NCBI RefSeq assembly: GCF_028617075.1
Contig: NZ_JAQKGV010000021.1
Location: forward strand, 1 to 40,928
DNA length: 40,928 bases
Source of the DNA: Rubrobacter calidifluminis
Lineage (GTDB): Bacteria > Actinomycetota > Rubrobacteria > Rubrobacterales > Rubrobacteraceae
Direction: 5' to 3'
Both the position numbers and the translations under genes were made by a program. Shown here piece by piece: positions 31,870 to 40,595 of this stretch (its first letter is position 1; every line of letters starts with the position of its first letter). The notes beneath the pieces are model-generated. The model ran no database searches, was not told where the DNA came from, and saw only the letters and a program-made list of their open reading frames with translations.

Positions 31870-32736
31870 GTGACCACCCTCGTACACGTCTCCGACCTGC
31901 ACTTCGGCAGGCCCGCCGTCTCCGAGCAGCTCGACTCTCTACTCAAGTACATCGGGAGGCTCAAGCCCGATGCGGTGGCCGTCTCCGGCGATCTCACGCA
32001 GCGCTGCTCGATAGCCGAGTTCCGGCAGGCCCGTGACTACCTGGAGGCCATCGGCAGGGTGGCACCTTACATAGTCATCCCCGGCAACCACGACATCCGC
32101 TGGCTCGGGGCCGTGCTGCGCAACCTGGGGATAGTCGGTTTCATAGGCAGGCGGGCCCACGAGCACAAATACTCCCGCTACCGGCGCTACATCTCCGAGG
32201 ATCTCAGCCCCTCGCTCACGATCCCGGGTGTGGTCATCGCGGGGCTGAACACGGCCCACGGCATAACCCGCGGCTCGCTTACCCGCCGGCTGCGCGACCT
32301 CGGCGTCATAGGCCACGTCCGGAGCGACGACCTCGCGCACGTCAGGCGCACCTTCGAGGAGGCCCCGCCGGAGGCGGCCCGGGTTGTGATGATCCACCAC
32401 AACCTCATGCGGGGTCCCATCTCCGGTCGCCACGGTCTGGCGAACACCGACGAGGCGCTGCGCGCCTTCGCCTCTCTGGGGGCGGAGCTCGTCCTCTGCG
32501 GCCACGACCACCAGGAGGCGGTGCACAGCGTGGAGACGAGCGAGGCCGGGCTCGTCATCTCGACGGCGGGCACCATCTCGAGCCGCAGGCGACCCGGTCA
32601 CCCCTCCAGCTTCAACCTCGTGCGGGTGCGGGAGGAGTCCCTCAGCATCACCATATACGCCTGGAGCGAGAAGGCCGGCGACTTCTCGCCAGCCGGAGAG
32701 CACCTCTTCCCCCGGCGCGCGCGAAAGAGACCCTAG
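31870..32736 (+). CDS. Metallophosphoesterase (3',5'-cyclic-nucleotide phosphodiesterase-like)
   Basis: A 288-residue calcineurin-fold enzyme. All metal ligands are present in order: HVSDLHFG (D9, H11), AVSGDLTQR near 38-46, IPGNHDIRW near 69-77, IHHNLMRGP near 175-183 and CGHDHQEAVH near 213-222. This five-block pattern resembles class III cAMP phosphodiesterases such as CpdA and Rv0805. Other phosphoester substrates are possible. No signal peptide is seen. The GTG at 31870 is 8 nt after TAATAT, and no ribosome site is present, so it is probably translated from a leaderless mRNA. Confidence 0.88.
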   Translation: MTTLVHVSDLHFGRPAVSEQLDSLLKYIGRLKPDAVAVSGDLTQRCSIAEFRQARDYLEAIGRVAPYIVIPGNHDIRWLGAVLRNLGIVGFIGRRAHEHKYSRYRRYISEDLSPSLTIPGVVIAGLNTAHGITRGSLTRRLRDLGVIGHVRSDDLAHVRRTFEEAPPEAARVVMIHHNLMRGPISGRHGLANTDEALRAFASLGAELVLCGHDHQEAVHSVETSEAGLVISTAGTISSRRRPGHPSSFNLVRVREESLSITIYAWSEKAGDFSPAGEHLFPRRARKRP

Positions 32737-32754
32737 GGCGCCGCGGGCGCGGGT

Positions 32755-32760
32755 TATAAT
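32755..32760 (+). promoter_or_regulatory. -10 box upstream of the small gene at 32805
   Basis: A perfect TATAAT after a GC-rich stretch. An in-frame TTG occurs 5 nt later and an ATG at 32805 after GAGGAGAAGG, so either a short leaderless or a conventional leader is possible. Confidence 0.5.
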
Positions 32761-32804
32761 GGATCTTGAGTCGATGCCCCCGAGAGGAGAAGGTGTTCAG
32801 GGAG

Positions 32805-33020
32805 ATGTGGAGCAGGCTTACCCGCGGCGGGGATGGTCTTCCCCGGGAGAAGGTGGATGCCGTAGTCAGGCTCATCGACCAGTATCTCGCCGAGGAGGCC
32901 GTGAAACGCAACCTCCAGTCGGACAAACAGACCATCCACCCGAGGGACCTTCCCCCCGAGAAAAGGGAGGCTCTGATCTCCGAGATCTTCTCCATCCTCA
33001 GGGAGACGAAGAAGCAGTAG
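32805..33020 (+). CDS. Small hydrophilic protein of unknown function (71 aa)
   Basis: I do not recognise a family. The protein has a KVDAVVRLIDQYLAEEAVKR helix followed by a RDLPPEKREALISEIFSIL helix, both amphipathic, suggesting a helical dimer or partner protein. I chose the ATG at 32805, about 10 nt after GAGGAGAAGG. The frame is open to a TTG at 32766 and a GTG at 32793, which cannot be ruled out. Its last 23 bases overlap the end of the convergent tyrosine phosphatase gene. Confidence 0.6.
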   Translation: MWSRLTRGGDGLPREKVDAVVRLIDQYLAEEAVKRNLQSDKQTIHPRDLPPEKREALISEIFSILRETKKQ

Positions 33021-33471
33021 TCCCACCCCCAAGCTTCCTCACCAGAGGCCCGATGCACTCGAAGAGGTGCCGGGCGCAGGCCCGGTATGCGCTCAGGCTG
33101 AGCCCGTAAGGGTCCGAGATTCCCTCCCTGCCGGAACCGACGTACTCCGTAAGCACGTGTACGCTCTCGGGCAGACCGCCGAACGCGCTTCCCATTTCCT
33201 CGACGTGGGCCGGGGTCATCGTGAGCACCAGGTTCGCCCGGTAGAGCATGGCCTCGGTGAGAGCCCGGGAGCGGTGTTGCCCCACCTGTATCCCCGCCTC
33301 GGCGAGCACCTCAACGGCCTCCGGAGCCATAGGGTAGCCATCGACGGCGAAGACGCCCGCACTCCGCGCCCGCCAGTCCAGCCCCGCGTCCCCGGCCAGC
33401 GCGTTGAAGATGGCCTCGGCCATCGGGCTGCGGCAGATGTTGGCCGTACAAACAAAGAGAACCTCTCTCAT
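32998..33471 (-). CDS. Low-molecular-weight protein tyrosine phosphatase
   Basis: A 157-residue phosphatase. The P-loop CTANICRS gives the nucleophile C8 and R14, and the general acid is D120 in SDPYG. It should dephosphorylate phosphotyrosine proteins in the cytoplasm. In capsule loci such enzymes (Wzb type) oppose a tyrosine kinase that controls chain length; ArsC-like arsenate reductases share the fold but have additional cysteines that are not seen here. It is the last gene of a minus-strand set with a GGDEF cyclase (42-bp gap) and a sugar-phosphate transferase, which supports an exopolysaccharide role. Confidence 0.9.
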   Translation of the reverse strand: MREVLFVCTANICRSPMAEAIFNALAGDAGLDWRARSAGVFAVDGYPMAPEAVEVLAEAGIQVGQHRSRALTEAMLYRANLVLTMTPAHVEEMGSAFGGLPESVHVLTEYVGSGREGISDPYGLSLSAYRACARHLFECIGPLVRKLGGGTTASSSP

Positions 33472-33513
33472 GGTCCCTGCGAGCTTACCACGAGACCGGC
33501 CTGAGGTCGGCTC

Positions 33514-34518
33514 TCATCCGCTCTCCCCGAGGATGGAATACCCGTCACGCCCCGCGCTCTTGGCCCGGTACATCGCCCCGTCGGCCGCCCGGAGCAGGGC
33601 ACCCGCCCCTCTCCCGCCGCCGCTCTCCACGACGACCCCGGCGCTGGCGGTGACCCGCATCCTGTAGCCGCCCACCTCCACCGGCTCACGCAGCGCGCCG
33701 AGCACCCTCTCGACGACCGGCTCCACGCTCCCCTCTCCGATGTCCTCGAGGAGCAGCGCGAACTCGTCGCCCCCGAGACGCGCGGCGGTGTCCGAAGGCC
33801 GGAGGCAGGAGCGCAGCCTTCCACCGACCGCGACGAGCAACCTGTCTCCGGCCTCGTGCCCCATGAGATCGTTGATCCGTTTCATCCCGTCCAGGTCCAG
33901 GAAGACCACGGCGAAGGGCTCACCGCTCCTGGAAGAGCGGGCGCACGCTCTCTCGAGTCGGTCGAGGAAGAGCGCCCGGTTCGCCAGGCCCGTGAGCGGA
34001 TCGTGCAGGGCCTGCCGGATGAGCTCGTCCTCACGCAGCCTGCGCTCGGTGATGTCCCGCAGATAGTAAGCCCGGTAACCTTCCAACTCCACGCTCAGTG
34101 CCTCCAGGTACCTGCAGGAGCTCCCCCGACCTCGCAGCCTGAAGTTCTCGACCCAGGCGTCCTGCCGGTGGGGGGACCTGCGCCGGGGGCCGTATCTCTG
34201 CATAGCCTCCGGCAGACGGTCGCCGACGAGCTCCGCCGGCTCACACCCGAACATCTCGCCGGCAGCCGGGTTGGCGTAGCGCACCCTGCCGTCCCCGTCG
34301 AGGAGGAGCACGACGTCTGGAGCGTCCTGTACGAGCCGGCTCAGCAGGTCGTCCCCGCACCCCCTCCCTCCCTCACGAGCCGCGCCCACCAGCTGTGCGA
34401 CCCCGCGCCAGAGACCGCGCAAGAATCCTGGCAGGCGGTAGAAGACACGCACCCCTGCAGCATCCTCCAGGGAGGAACGCTCGAGGGTGAGGTGTTCACC
34501 TAAAGCCCTCTTCATCAT
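33514..34518 (-). CDS. PAS-GGDEF diguanylate cyclase
   Basis: A 334-residue protein with a PAS domain at about 60-155 (DAPDVVLLLDGDGRVRYANP) and a GGDEF domain at about 165-334. The active-site GGDEF is intact at 249-253. The inhibitory I-site RxxD (R240-D243) lies five residues upstream, so it should both make c-di-GMP and be feedback-inhibited by it. No transmembrane segment is evident. The start ATGATG follows AGGCGGG by only 9 bp after the sugar-phosphate transferase stop, so the two are co-transcribed. c-di-GMP control of exopolysaccharide export is the expected job. Confidence 0.93.
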   Translation of the reverse strand: MMKRALGEHLTLERSSLEDAAGVRVFYRLPGFLRGLWRGVAQLVGAAREGGRGCGDDLLSRLVQDAPDVVLLLDGDGRVRYANPAAGEMFGCEPAELVGDRLPEAMQRYGPRRRSPHRQDAWVENFRLRGRGSSCRYLEALSVELEGYRAYYLRDITERRLREDELIRQALHDPLTGLANRALFLDRLERACARSSRSGEPFAVVFLDLDGMKRINDLMGHEAGDRLLVAVGGRLRSCLRPSDTAARLGGDEFALLLEDIGEGSVEPVVERVLGALREPVEVGGYRMRVTASAGVVVESGGGRGAGALLRAADGAMYRAKSAGRDGYSILGESG

Positions 34519-34527
34519 CCCGCCTGC

Positions 34528-36021
34528 TCAGCAGGCTCCGCGGTCGGAGAAGAGGCTGCGGAAGGTGCGCGCCAGGAGCAGGAGGTCGAGCCATATGGAC
34601 CAGTTGTTTATGTAGTAGAGGTCCATCCTGATCCTCTCGCGAAACGGGGCGTTGCTCCTGCCACCAACCTGCCAGGGACCGGTGATGCCGGGGGTGACCT
34701 GCAGTATGGTCTGCTCGGCCTCGCCCATATCGGGCGACTCCCGGGGGAGGTAGGGCCGGGGGCCGACCAGACTCATCTCCCCCTTGAGCACGTTCCAGAG
34801 CTGCGGCAGCTCGTCAAGGCTCGTGGCGCGCAGGAAGCGTCCCACCCTGGTGACCCTGGGGTCTTCACGCAGCTTGTGGTAGAGTGCGTACTCCTTCCTC
34901 AACTCCTCGTTCTCCTGCAGGAGCCGCTCCAGAGCATCCTCCGCGTCCCGGTCCATGGTACGGAACTTCAGGCACCCGAAAGCCCTGCCGTCCCTGCCCA
35001 TCCGTTCGGCCCGGTAGAAGACGGGTCTTCCAGACTCCAGAAGGATCAGCACACAGAGCACCACGAACAGCGGAAGGAGCACCACCCCCCCGAGCAGGGT
35101 CAACACCACGTCCATCACCCTCTTCACCCTCTGGGTCCAGACATCCAGCAGGTTGTGGCGAACCTCGACCCCGAAGATCCCAGCGAGGTCCCTCGCGGTC
35201 ACCGCGGAGTTGGTCACCCCTTCCAGGTTGGGGATGATGATGACGTGCCGGAATCTGACCCGCGCCCTCTCGACGAATCGGAGCAGGTGCTCCCTGCGGG
35301 TGTACGGCATGGCGAAGATGGCCGTGTCCACACTGCTGTTGTGACCCCACACCACCGCATCCTCCACCGTCCCCCCGTAGGGGACGCCCTCGATCTCTCC
35401 TCCCACAGGCACCCGCCGCCCGTCGAAGATGGCCCGGGGTTCGAAACCAAGCGTCCACTCGCTCCGGAGGGCCCGGATCAGCCTCCCGCCGGTCTCCCCG
35501 AAACTGAGTACCACCACCGGCTTCCCCCACAGTCCCGCCTTACGCAGGGAGAGCTTCGTCAGGTAGCGCGCCGGGGGCGCGAGAACCGCGAGCCCGGCGA
35601 AGCCGAGCACCAAAAGCAGGCGCGAGATGGCATCCCCGATCTGGAAGGAGAACGCGAAGACCGTCGTGATGGCCATCGTCGTGAGCACGGCCTGCGTCTG
35701 CCGGCGAAGCTCCTCGGTCTGTCCGAGGCCGTAGCCCGGATATAGGCCCATGAGCCAGCGCAGTCCGATCCAGACCCCCAGGTTAGAGGCCACCGTGGCG
35801 ATGGTGACCTCGGAGAGGTTTCCTCCTCCGAAGAGACCCCGCAGCAGGGCCGCCAGTTCCCAGACCAGGATGGCCAGCACCGCATCAGAGAGCATCAGGG
35901 CGAGGGCGACCAACTGCGGCGACGCCCCGGTCCTGTTTCCGGCGAGGAGCTCCTCCGCCCGCGCCATCCCGGCGGGGATGTCAAGAGGTAGCGCTTTTCC
36001 AGAGTCTATGGCTCTCTGCAC
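34528..36021 (-). CDS. Polyprenyl glycosylphosphotransferase (WbaP/WcaJ type)
   Basis: A 497-residue enzyme that should start glycan synthesis by moving a sugar 1-phosphate onto undecaprenyl phosphate. About four or five hydrophobic segments fall within residues 35-155, then a CoA-binding-like Rossmann domain with [18 protein letters not shown] reentrant membrane helix ([23 protein letters not shown]) follows at about 300-325. The catalytic domain has [35 protein letters not shown] and the closing [13 protein letters not shown]. It starts at a GTG; a leader of about 39 nt follows the TAATAT box. It heads the set transferase-GGDEF-tyrosine phosphatase. Confidence 0.93.
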   Translation of the reverse strand: MQRAIDSGKALPLDIPAGMARAEELLAGNRTGASPQLVALALMLSDAVLAILVWELAALLRGLFGGGNLSEVTIATVASNLGVWIGLRWLMGLYPGYGLGQTEELRRQTQAVLTTMAITTVFAFSFQIGDAISRLLLVLGFAGLAVLAPPARYLTKLSLRKAGLWGKPVVVLSFGETGGRLIRALRSEWTLGFEPRAIFDGRRVPVGGEIEGVPYGGTVEDAVVWGHNSSVDTAIFAMPYTRREHLLRFVERARVRFRHVIIIPNLEGVTNSAVTARDLAGIFGVEVRHNLLDVWTQRVKRVMDVVLTLLGGVVLLPLFVVLCVLILLESGRPVFYRAERMGRDGRAFGCLKFRTMDRDAEDALERLLQENEELRKEYALYHKLREDPRVTRVGRFLRATSLDELPQLWNVLKGEMSLVGPRPYLPRESPDMGEAEQTILQVTPGITGPWQVGGRSNAPFRERIRMDLYYINNWSIWLDLLLLARTFRSLFSDRGAC

Positions 36022-36066
36022 GCCTTACCATCCCGTCCGTGTAGCAGATCTCCCTGAATGCCCCGG

Positions 36067-36072
36067 ATATTA
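36067..36072 (-). promoter_or_regulatory. Putative -10 of the sugar-phosphate transferase operon
   Basis: TAATAT on the minus strand would start transcription about 39 nt before the GTG at 36021. No clear -35 is seen. The 205-bp divergent gap also holds AT-rich stretches near 36133-36151 that stand out in this GC-rich sequence. Confidence 0.35.
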
Positions 36073-36182
36073 GGGCCGCCTGCGGCGCGGCACATCGGCT
36101 AGACAGCGCATCTTGGGACCGGCCGGGTGGCCTATTTAATGCGCTTTTAATCTCTCTTCCCCCGCCCCGGGCGGACCGTGTG

Positions 36183-36188
36183 TAGAAT
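36183..36188 (+). promoter_or_regulatory. Putative -10 of the plus-strand exopolysaccharide set
   Basis: TAGAAT lies 9 nt before an ATG at 36198 that opens an 18-codon frame ending at 36254. This frame overlaps, in a different phase, the start of the gene at 36227. The small frame may be a leaderless upstream ORF or chance. Confidence 0.4.
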
Positions 36189-36226
36189 CCGGGCACTATG
36201 GCGCGTCCGATCGAGAGTCAGCAACC

Positions 36227-37423
36227 ATGCCCGCCGGGCTCGAGAGACTCCTGAGGCGGGAGCGGGAGGGCCGAACCCTGCCGGAGGTGACGTCCGGGCT
36301 TAAAGAACTGGGCATCCCGGTCGCCCTCGCGGGTGAGGGGCGCGAGTACCGGGCTTACCCGTCCCTCGCGAAGGTGCGCTGGCTCTTCCCGGCCGGCCGG
36401 CGCGGCATCAGGCGTGCCGGCATGGAGGCGCTCTTCCATCCCGTGACCGCCCGAGGCCGGCTGCTCAAGAGCCTCATCTCCGCGGGAGTCCTGCCCGGCG
36501 GCAGGGTGTTCCTGGAGGAAGATGCCGTCGGCCGCCTCGAGGAAGAGATGGCTCACCACCTGACGGAACCAGAGGTGCGCGCGGTCTTCTACGTGGGGAC
36601 CCCGGGCGCCTACCGAAAGGTTACGGCGCAGGCGCTCTCCGAGAACGATCGGGTACTGGCCTTCGCCAGGATAGCCGCCTCGCCGCGCGCCAGGGAGGAG
36701 GTCGAAGCCGAACACCACAACCTGCTGAGGCTCGAAGGCGCCCGGGCGCTGCGCGGCCGGGTACCCGAGGCCCTCGCCCTCTTCGACTGGCAGGGATGCA
36801 GGGTGCTCGTCACGAGCGCGGGTCCCCCGCGAGCCGGGCCGCGAGACCTCCGCCGGGAACACCTCTCCTTCTGCCGTGACCTCTTCCTGCCGTTCGCAGA
36901 GCACCGCACGTTCAACGAAAGCCCGCTGCTGTCGAGGATGTCCGAGAAAGCCGGACGACTTGCCTCCCGGCTGGACGGCCGCCTGTCCTCTCTGCTGGAG
37001 AGGGCGCTCGACCGCCTTCGGAGAGACCTCGGAGAGGTAGAGCTACCCCTTTCGATGGCTCACCGCGACTTCGCGCCCTGGAACACCCGTCTGGGGCCGC
37101 AGGGCCTGTTCGTCTTCGACTGGGACGGAGCCCAGGAGGGCGTAACGCCCCTGTATGACGCCTTCCACTTCTGCACCGTGCGATCGCTGCTGACGGGAAA
37201 GGGCGCCCCCCTCCCGGACCGCCGGTTCCTGAGCGAACTGCTGGACGGGACATGGCCCGGCGCCATCGAGCACCTGCCCTCGTTGTATCTGGCCTACCTG
37301 CTCGACGTGACCCTCCACTACACCGAGGCACGGGTCGCCGCCCCGCAAGCCGGAGACAGCGACCTCAGAGACCGGCTGGCGGGACGCATCGAGGCCTTCC
37401 TGTACGGAGGTTCACCCCTCTAG
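36227..37423 (+). CDS. Phosphotransferase-fold (APH/kinase-like) protein
   Basis: A 398-residue protein with a protein-kinase-like C-terminal lobe. HRDFAPWN at 279-286 is the Brenner motif (D281, N286), and VFDWDG near 297-301 replaces the DFG metal loop. These are typical of aminoglycoside phosphotransferase and related small-molecule kinases. The N-terminal half is unusual: a small helical region, then EYRAYPSLAKVRWLFPAG, without a clear Gly-rich loop. It may be a sugar or lipid kinase for the glycan pathway, since it precedes GT4 and WecG-type genes and is divergent from the polyprenyl transferase. Antibiotic resistance is not suggested by context. The ATG at 36227 has only a weak GAGAG upstream. 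Confidence 0.7.
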   Translation: MPAGLERLLRREREGRTLPEVTSGLKELGIPVALAGEGREYRAYPSLAKVRWLFPAGRRGIRRAGMEALFHPVTARGRLLKSLISAGVLPGGRVFLEEDAVGRLEEEMAHHLTEPEVRAVFYVGTPGAYRKVTAQALSENDRVLAFARIAASPRAREEVEAEHHNLLRLEGARALRGRVPEALALFDWQGCRVLVTSAGPPRAGPRDLRREHLSFCRDLFLPFAEHRTFNESPLLSRMSEKAGRLASRLDGRLSSLLERALDRLRRDLGEVELPLSMAHRDFAPWNTRLGPQGLFVFDWDGAQEGVTPLYDAFHFCTVRSLLTGKGAPLPDRRFLSELLDGTWPGAIEHLPSLYLAYLLDVTLHYTEARVAAPQAGDSDLRDRLAGRIEAFLYGGSPL

Positions 37424-37530
37424 GTCGGGCAACCGCCCCGGAACCCAGCCGCGCCCGGACAAGCCGCGGATAGAAAATGTGCCGTCTGGCAGATGCCCGG
37501 CGCCAGCCACCGCGCGACCATGACCCCGAG

Positions 37531-38772
37531 ATGATCGGAGCTCTGAGCGAGAGAACGAAGCCAGCGGTGGTCGGCCAGCCGGGCCTACCGGCCAGGATCC
37601 TCACGGTCCACAACACCTACCAGCAGGCCGGAGGGGAAGACCTCGTCTTCTTGGAGGAAGCGGCCCTGCTCGAGTCCCACGGGCACCGGGTCGTGTGCTA
37701 CGAAGCCCACAACGACAGGATACAGGGGATGGGCCGGGCGGAGCTCGTCCGGGACACGATCTGGAACCAGCGCGCCTGCCGGGAGATAGGCGAACTGATC
37801 CGGCGGGAATCACCTGACGTGGTCCACCTGCACAACACCTTCCCGCTGATCTCGCCGGCCGTAGCGCACGCGGCGGCCCGCGAGGGCGTCCCGGTGGTCC
37901 AGACACTCCACAACTACCGGCTGCTCTGTCCCAACGGTCTCCTGTTCCGCGGGGGGCAGCCGTGTGAGCAATGTCTGGGCAGGACGCTGCGCTGGCCGGG
38001 CATCGTCCATGGCTGCTACCGCGGTAGCCGGGCTGCCACAGGGGCGGTAGCGGGGATGCTCCTCGCCCACCGGGCGGTCGGGACGTGGTCGCGCAGGGTC
38101 ACCGCCTACATCGCTCTCTCAGACTTCGCTCGCCGGAAGTTCATCGAGGACGGTCTGCCCGCGGGCAAGGTCTTCGTAAAGCCCAACTTCGTCGCCAGGG
38201 ATCCCGGCTGCGGCGAGGGCAGCGGTGGCTACGCCCTCTTCGTCGGACGCCTCTCCCCGGAGAAGGGCGTAAAGACGCTGCTCGAGGCCTGGAAGCTGCT
38301 CGGCGGGGACGCGATCCCGCTCAAGATCGCGGGCGACGGCCCGCTGTCCGGCGAGGTGTCACGGGCCGCGGCGGGGGGCTCGCGCGTCGAGTGGCTCGGA
38401 CACGGCTCCCCGCAGGAGATCCGGGCCCTCATGAAAGACGCGACGACCCTCGTGTTCCCCTCCGAGTGGTACGAGACCTTCGGACGCGTGGTTATCGAAG
38501 CGTTCGCGGCCGGAACCCCGGTCTTGGCAGCCGGGACCGGCGCGGCCGCCGAGCTGGTGGAACACGGGCGCACCGGGCTCCTCTTCCGGACCAGAGACCC
38601 GGCCGACCTCGCCCGTCTGGTGAGGTGGCTCGCGCACAACCCGCGGGAGCATGCCCGGATGCGCCGGGAGGCCCGCGAGGAGTACGAGCGGCGATACACG
38701 GCGGAACGCAACTACGAGTTGCTGATCGGGATCTACAGGCAGGCGATGGAGAAGGTGGTGGCGGGATCATGA
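37531..38772 (+). CDS. Glycosyltransferase family 4
   Basis: A 413-residue GT-B enzyme. Recognisable sequence starts at RILTVHNTYQQAGGEDLVF. HLHNTFPLISP and TLHNYRLLCPNGLLFR follow in the acceptor domain. A Cys-rich stretch with EQCLGRTL lies nearby and is common in capsule GT4 proteins. The donor domain has FVGRLSPEKGVKTLLEAW and the EX7E motif ETFGRVVIE, then AFAAGTPVLA. The start is uncertain: an ATG at 37477 keeps the frame open, but a TAGAAA box directly precedes it, so I prefer the ATG at 37531. The stop overlaps the next gene as ATGA. Confidence 0.86.
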   Translation: MIGALSERTKPAVVGQPGLPARILTVHNTYQQAGGEDLVFLEEAALLESHGHRVVCYEAHNDRIQGMGRAELVRDTIWNQRACREIGELIRRESPDVVHLHNTFPLISPAVAHAAAREGVPVVQTLHNYRLLCPNGLLFRGGQPCEQCLGRTLRWPGIVHGCYRGSRAATGAVAGMLLAHRAVGTWSRRVTAYIALSDFARRKFIEDGLPAGKVFVKPNFVARDPGCGEGSGGYALFVGRLSPEKGVKTLLEAWKLLGGDAIPLKIAGDGPLSGEVSRAAAGGSRVEWLGHGSPQEIRALMKDATTLVFPSEWYETFGRVVIEAFAAGTPVLAAGTGAAAELVEHGRTGLLFRTRDPADLARLVRWLAHNPREHARMRREAREEYERRYTAERNYELLIGIYRQAMEKVVAGS

Positions 38773-39524
38773 CACTGGCATCGCGCTCGGTGATAGGGAT
38801 GCGGGTAGACGCAGCCTCCTGCGACGAGACCACCCGGCAGACGTCGATCTGGGCGCGGGAGGGGCACTCTTCCTACGTCTGCGTCGCGAACGTGCACATG
38901 GCGATGGAGGCCTTCGACTCTGCCTCCTTCCGCAGGATCGTGAACGACGCAGACCTCGTCGTCCCGGACGGCAGGCCGCTCGTCTGGGCGCTGCGGTGGT
39001 TGGGCGTCCGGGGTGCACCCCAGGCGCGGGGGGCGGACCTCCTGGTCTACCTCGTAGAAAACGCGGCCCGTGCGGGGATCCCGGTCGGGTTCTACGGGGG
39101 CACCCCTGAATCCCTGGAGGCCCTGGTCAGGGTGCTGGGGGAGCGGTTCCCGGGCCTGGAGGTGGCCTGCGCCATCTCACCCCCGTTCCGGGAGCTCACC
39201 GAGCAGGAAGATGAAGCCTACGTGAGGCAGATTCGCGCCTCCGGCGCCCGCATCCTGTTCGTGGGGCTCGGCTGCCCCAAGCAGGAGATGTGGATGGCCA
39301 GACACAGAGGGAGCATCCCGGCGGTGATGGTGGGGGTCGGCGCCGCCTTCGACTTCTGCTCCGGCCGTATCCGCCAGGCCCCCGGCCTCCTGCAGAAGGC
39401 TGGCCTCGAATGGGCCTACAGGCTCTCCAGAGAGCCCAGAAGACTCTGGAAACGTTACCTGAAGCACAACCCGAGGTTCGCCGCGATGCTCGCCCTGCAG
39501 ATCCTCGGGCTGCGCACCTATTGA
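38769..39524 (+). CDS. WecG/TagA/CpsF family glycosyltransferase
   Basis: A 251-residue GT26 enzyme. These transfer N-acetylmannosamine(uronate), glucose or a related sugar onto a polyprenyl-linked acceptor. VCVANVHMAMEAF near 33-45 and DADLVVPDGRPLVWALRWLG near 55-74 give the conserved acceptor-side residues. IPVGFYGGTPESL near 99 and LFVGLGCPKQEMWMARHR near 165-182 form the donor site, then VGVGAAFDFCSG and the C-terminal QKAGLEWAYRLSREPRRLWKRY. The ATG overlaps the GT4 stop (ATGA). Together with the upstream polyprenyl transferase it can build the early steps of an exopolysaccharide or wall glycan. Confidence 0.93.
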   Translation: MTLASRSVIGMRVDAASCDETTRQTSIWAREGHSSYVCVANVHMAMEAFDSASFRRIVNDADLVVPDGRPLVWALRWLGVRGAPQARGADLLVYLVENAARAGIPVGFYGGTPESLEALVRVLGERFPGLEVACAISPPFRELTEQEDEAYVRQIRASGARILFVGLGCPKQEMWMARHRGSIPAVMVGVGAAFDFCSGRIRQAPGLLQKAGLEWAYRLSREPRRLWKRYLKHNPRFAAMLALQILGLRTY

Positions 39525-39545
39525 AACTACCGAGGGAGAGACTGG

Positions 39546-40595
39546 ATGAGCAGAAAGGGCTTGATCACAGGCATCACGGGGCAGGACGGCTCCTATCTCA
39601 CGGAATTTCTCATTGAGAAGGGCTACGAGGTGCACGGCATCATCCGCCGCAGCTCATCCTTCAACACCGAGCGCATAGACCACCTCTACCGCGACCCTCA
39701 CGACCCGGAGAGGAGGATGTTCCTGCACTACGGTGATCTCTCCGACGGCAGCGGCCTGAGGCGTATCCTGCAGAGCGTCGCCCCCGATGAGGTGTACAAC
39801 CTCGGGGCGCAGTCGCACGTCAAGACCTCTTTCGAGCAGCCGGAGTACACCTCGGAGATAGACGCGCTGGGTACGCTGAGGCTGCTCGAAGCCGTGCGCG
39901 ACGTGCAGGAGAGCATGGGGCGTGAGATCCGCTTCTACCAGGCCGGAACCTCCGAGATGTTCGGGGCCTCTCCTCCCCCGCAGTCGGAGAGCACGCCTTT
40001 TTACCCCAGGAGCCCTTACGCAGCGGCGAAGGTCTACGCCTACTGGGTGACGGTCAACTACAGGGAGGCTTACGAGCTTTTCGCCTGCAACGGCATCCTC
40101 TTCAACCACGAATCCGAGAGACGCGGGGAGACGTTTGTGACCCGCAAGATCACCCGCGCCGCCACCCGCATCAAGCTGGGTCTGCAGGAGAAGCTCTACC
40201 TGGGCAATCTGGAGGCCAAACGCGACTGGGGGCACGCGCAGGATTATGTGGAGGCGATGTGGCTGATGCTGCAGCAGGATGAGCCCGATGACTATGTGGT
40301 CGCAACCGGGGAGTCCTACACGGTGCGAGAGTTCGCCTCCAGAGTCTTTGATCTTCTGGATCTTGACCTGGAGGAGCACGTGGAGATAGATCCCCGTTAC
40401 TTTCGCCCCACAGAGGTGGAGCACCTGCAGGGAGACGCCACCAAGGCCCACTCCATCCTGGGCTGGAAGCCCACCATAAGCATAGACGAGCTGGTGCGCA
40501 GGATGGTCGAGCACGACTACGAGCTGGCCCTGCAGGAGAAGACCCTAAAAGATGCCGGTCATGCGCTTATCCTGCGGGGGACCGCGGCACAGTGA
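39546..40595 (+). CDS. gmd: GDP-mannose 4,6-dehydratase
   Basis: A 349-residue extended SDR enzyme converting GDP-D-mannose to GDP-4-keto-6-deoxy-D-mannose with [20 protein letters not shown] binds the cofactor (residues 7-22). HYGDLSDGS follows near 61, the active site TSEMFG is at 135-140, and YAAAK is at 158-162. The Gmd-specific [35 protein letters not shown] and the C-terminal [14 protein letters not shown] are all intact. The ATG has GAGGGAG 9 nt upstream. The following gene begins inside its stop codon, giving the classic GDP-fucose pair. Confidence 0.97.
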   Translation: MSRKGLITGITGQDGSYLTEFLIEKGYEVHGIIRRSSSFNTERIDHLYRDPHDPERRMFLHYGDLSDGSGLRRILQSVAPDEVYNLGAQSHVKTSFEQPEYTSEIDALGTLRLLEAVRDVQESMGREIRFYQAGTSEMFGASPPPQSESTPFYPRSPYAAAKVYAYWVTVNYREAYELFACNGILFNHESERRGETFVTRKITRAATRIKLGLQEKLYLGNLEAKRDWGHAQDYVEAMWLMLQQDEPDDYVVATGESYTVREFASRVFDLLDLDLEEHVEIDPRYFRPTEVEHLQGDATKAHSILGWKPTISIDELVRRMVEHDYELALQEKTLKDAGHALILRGTAAQ

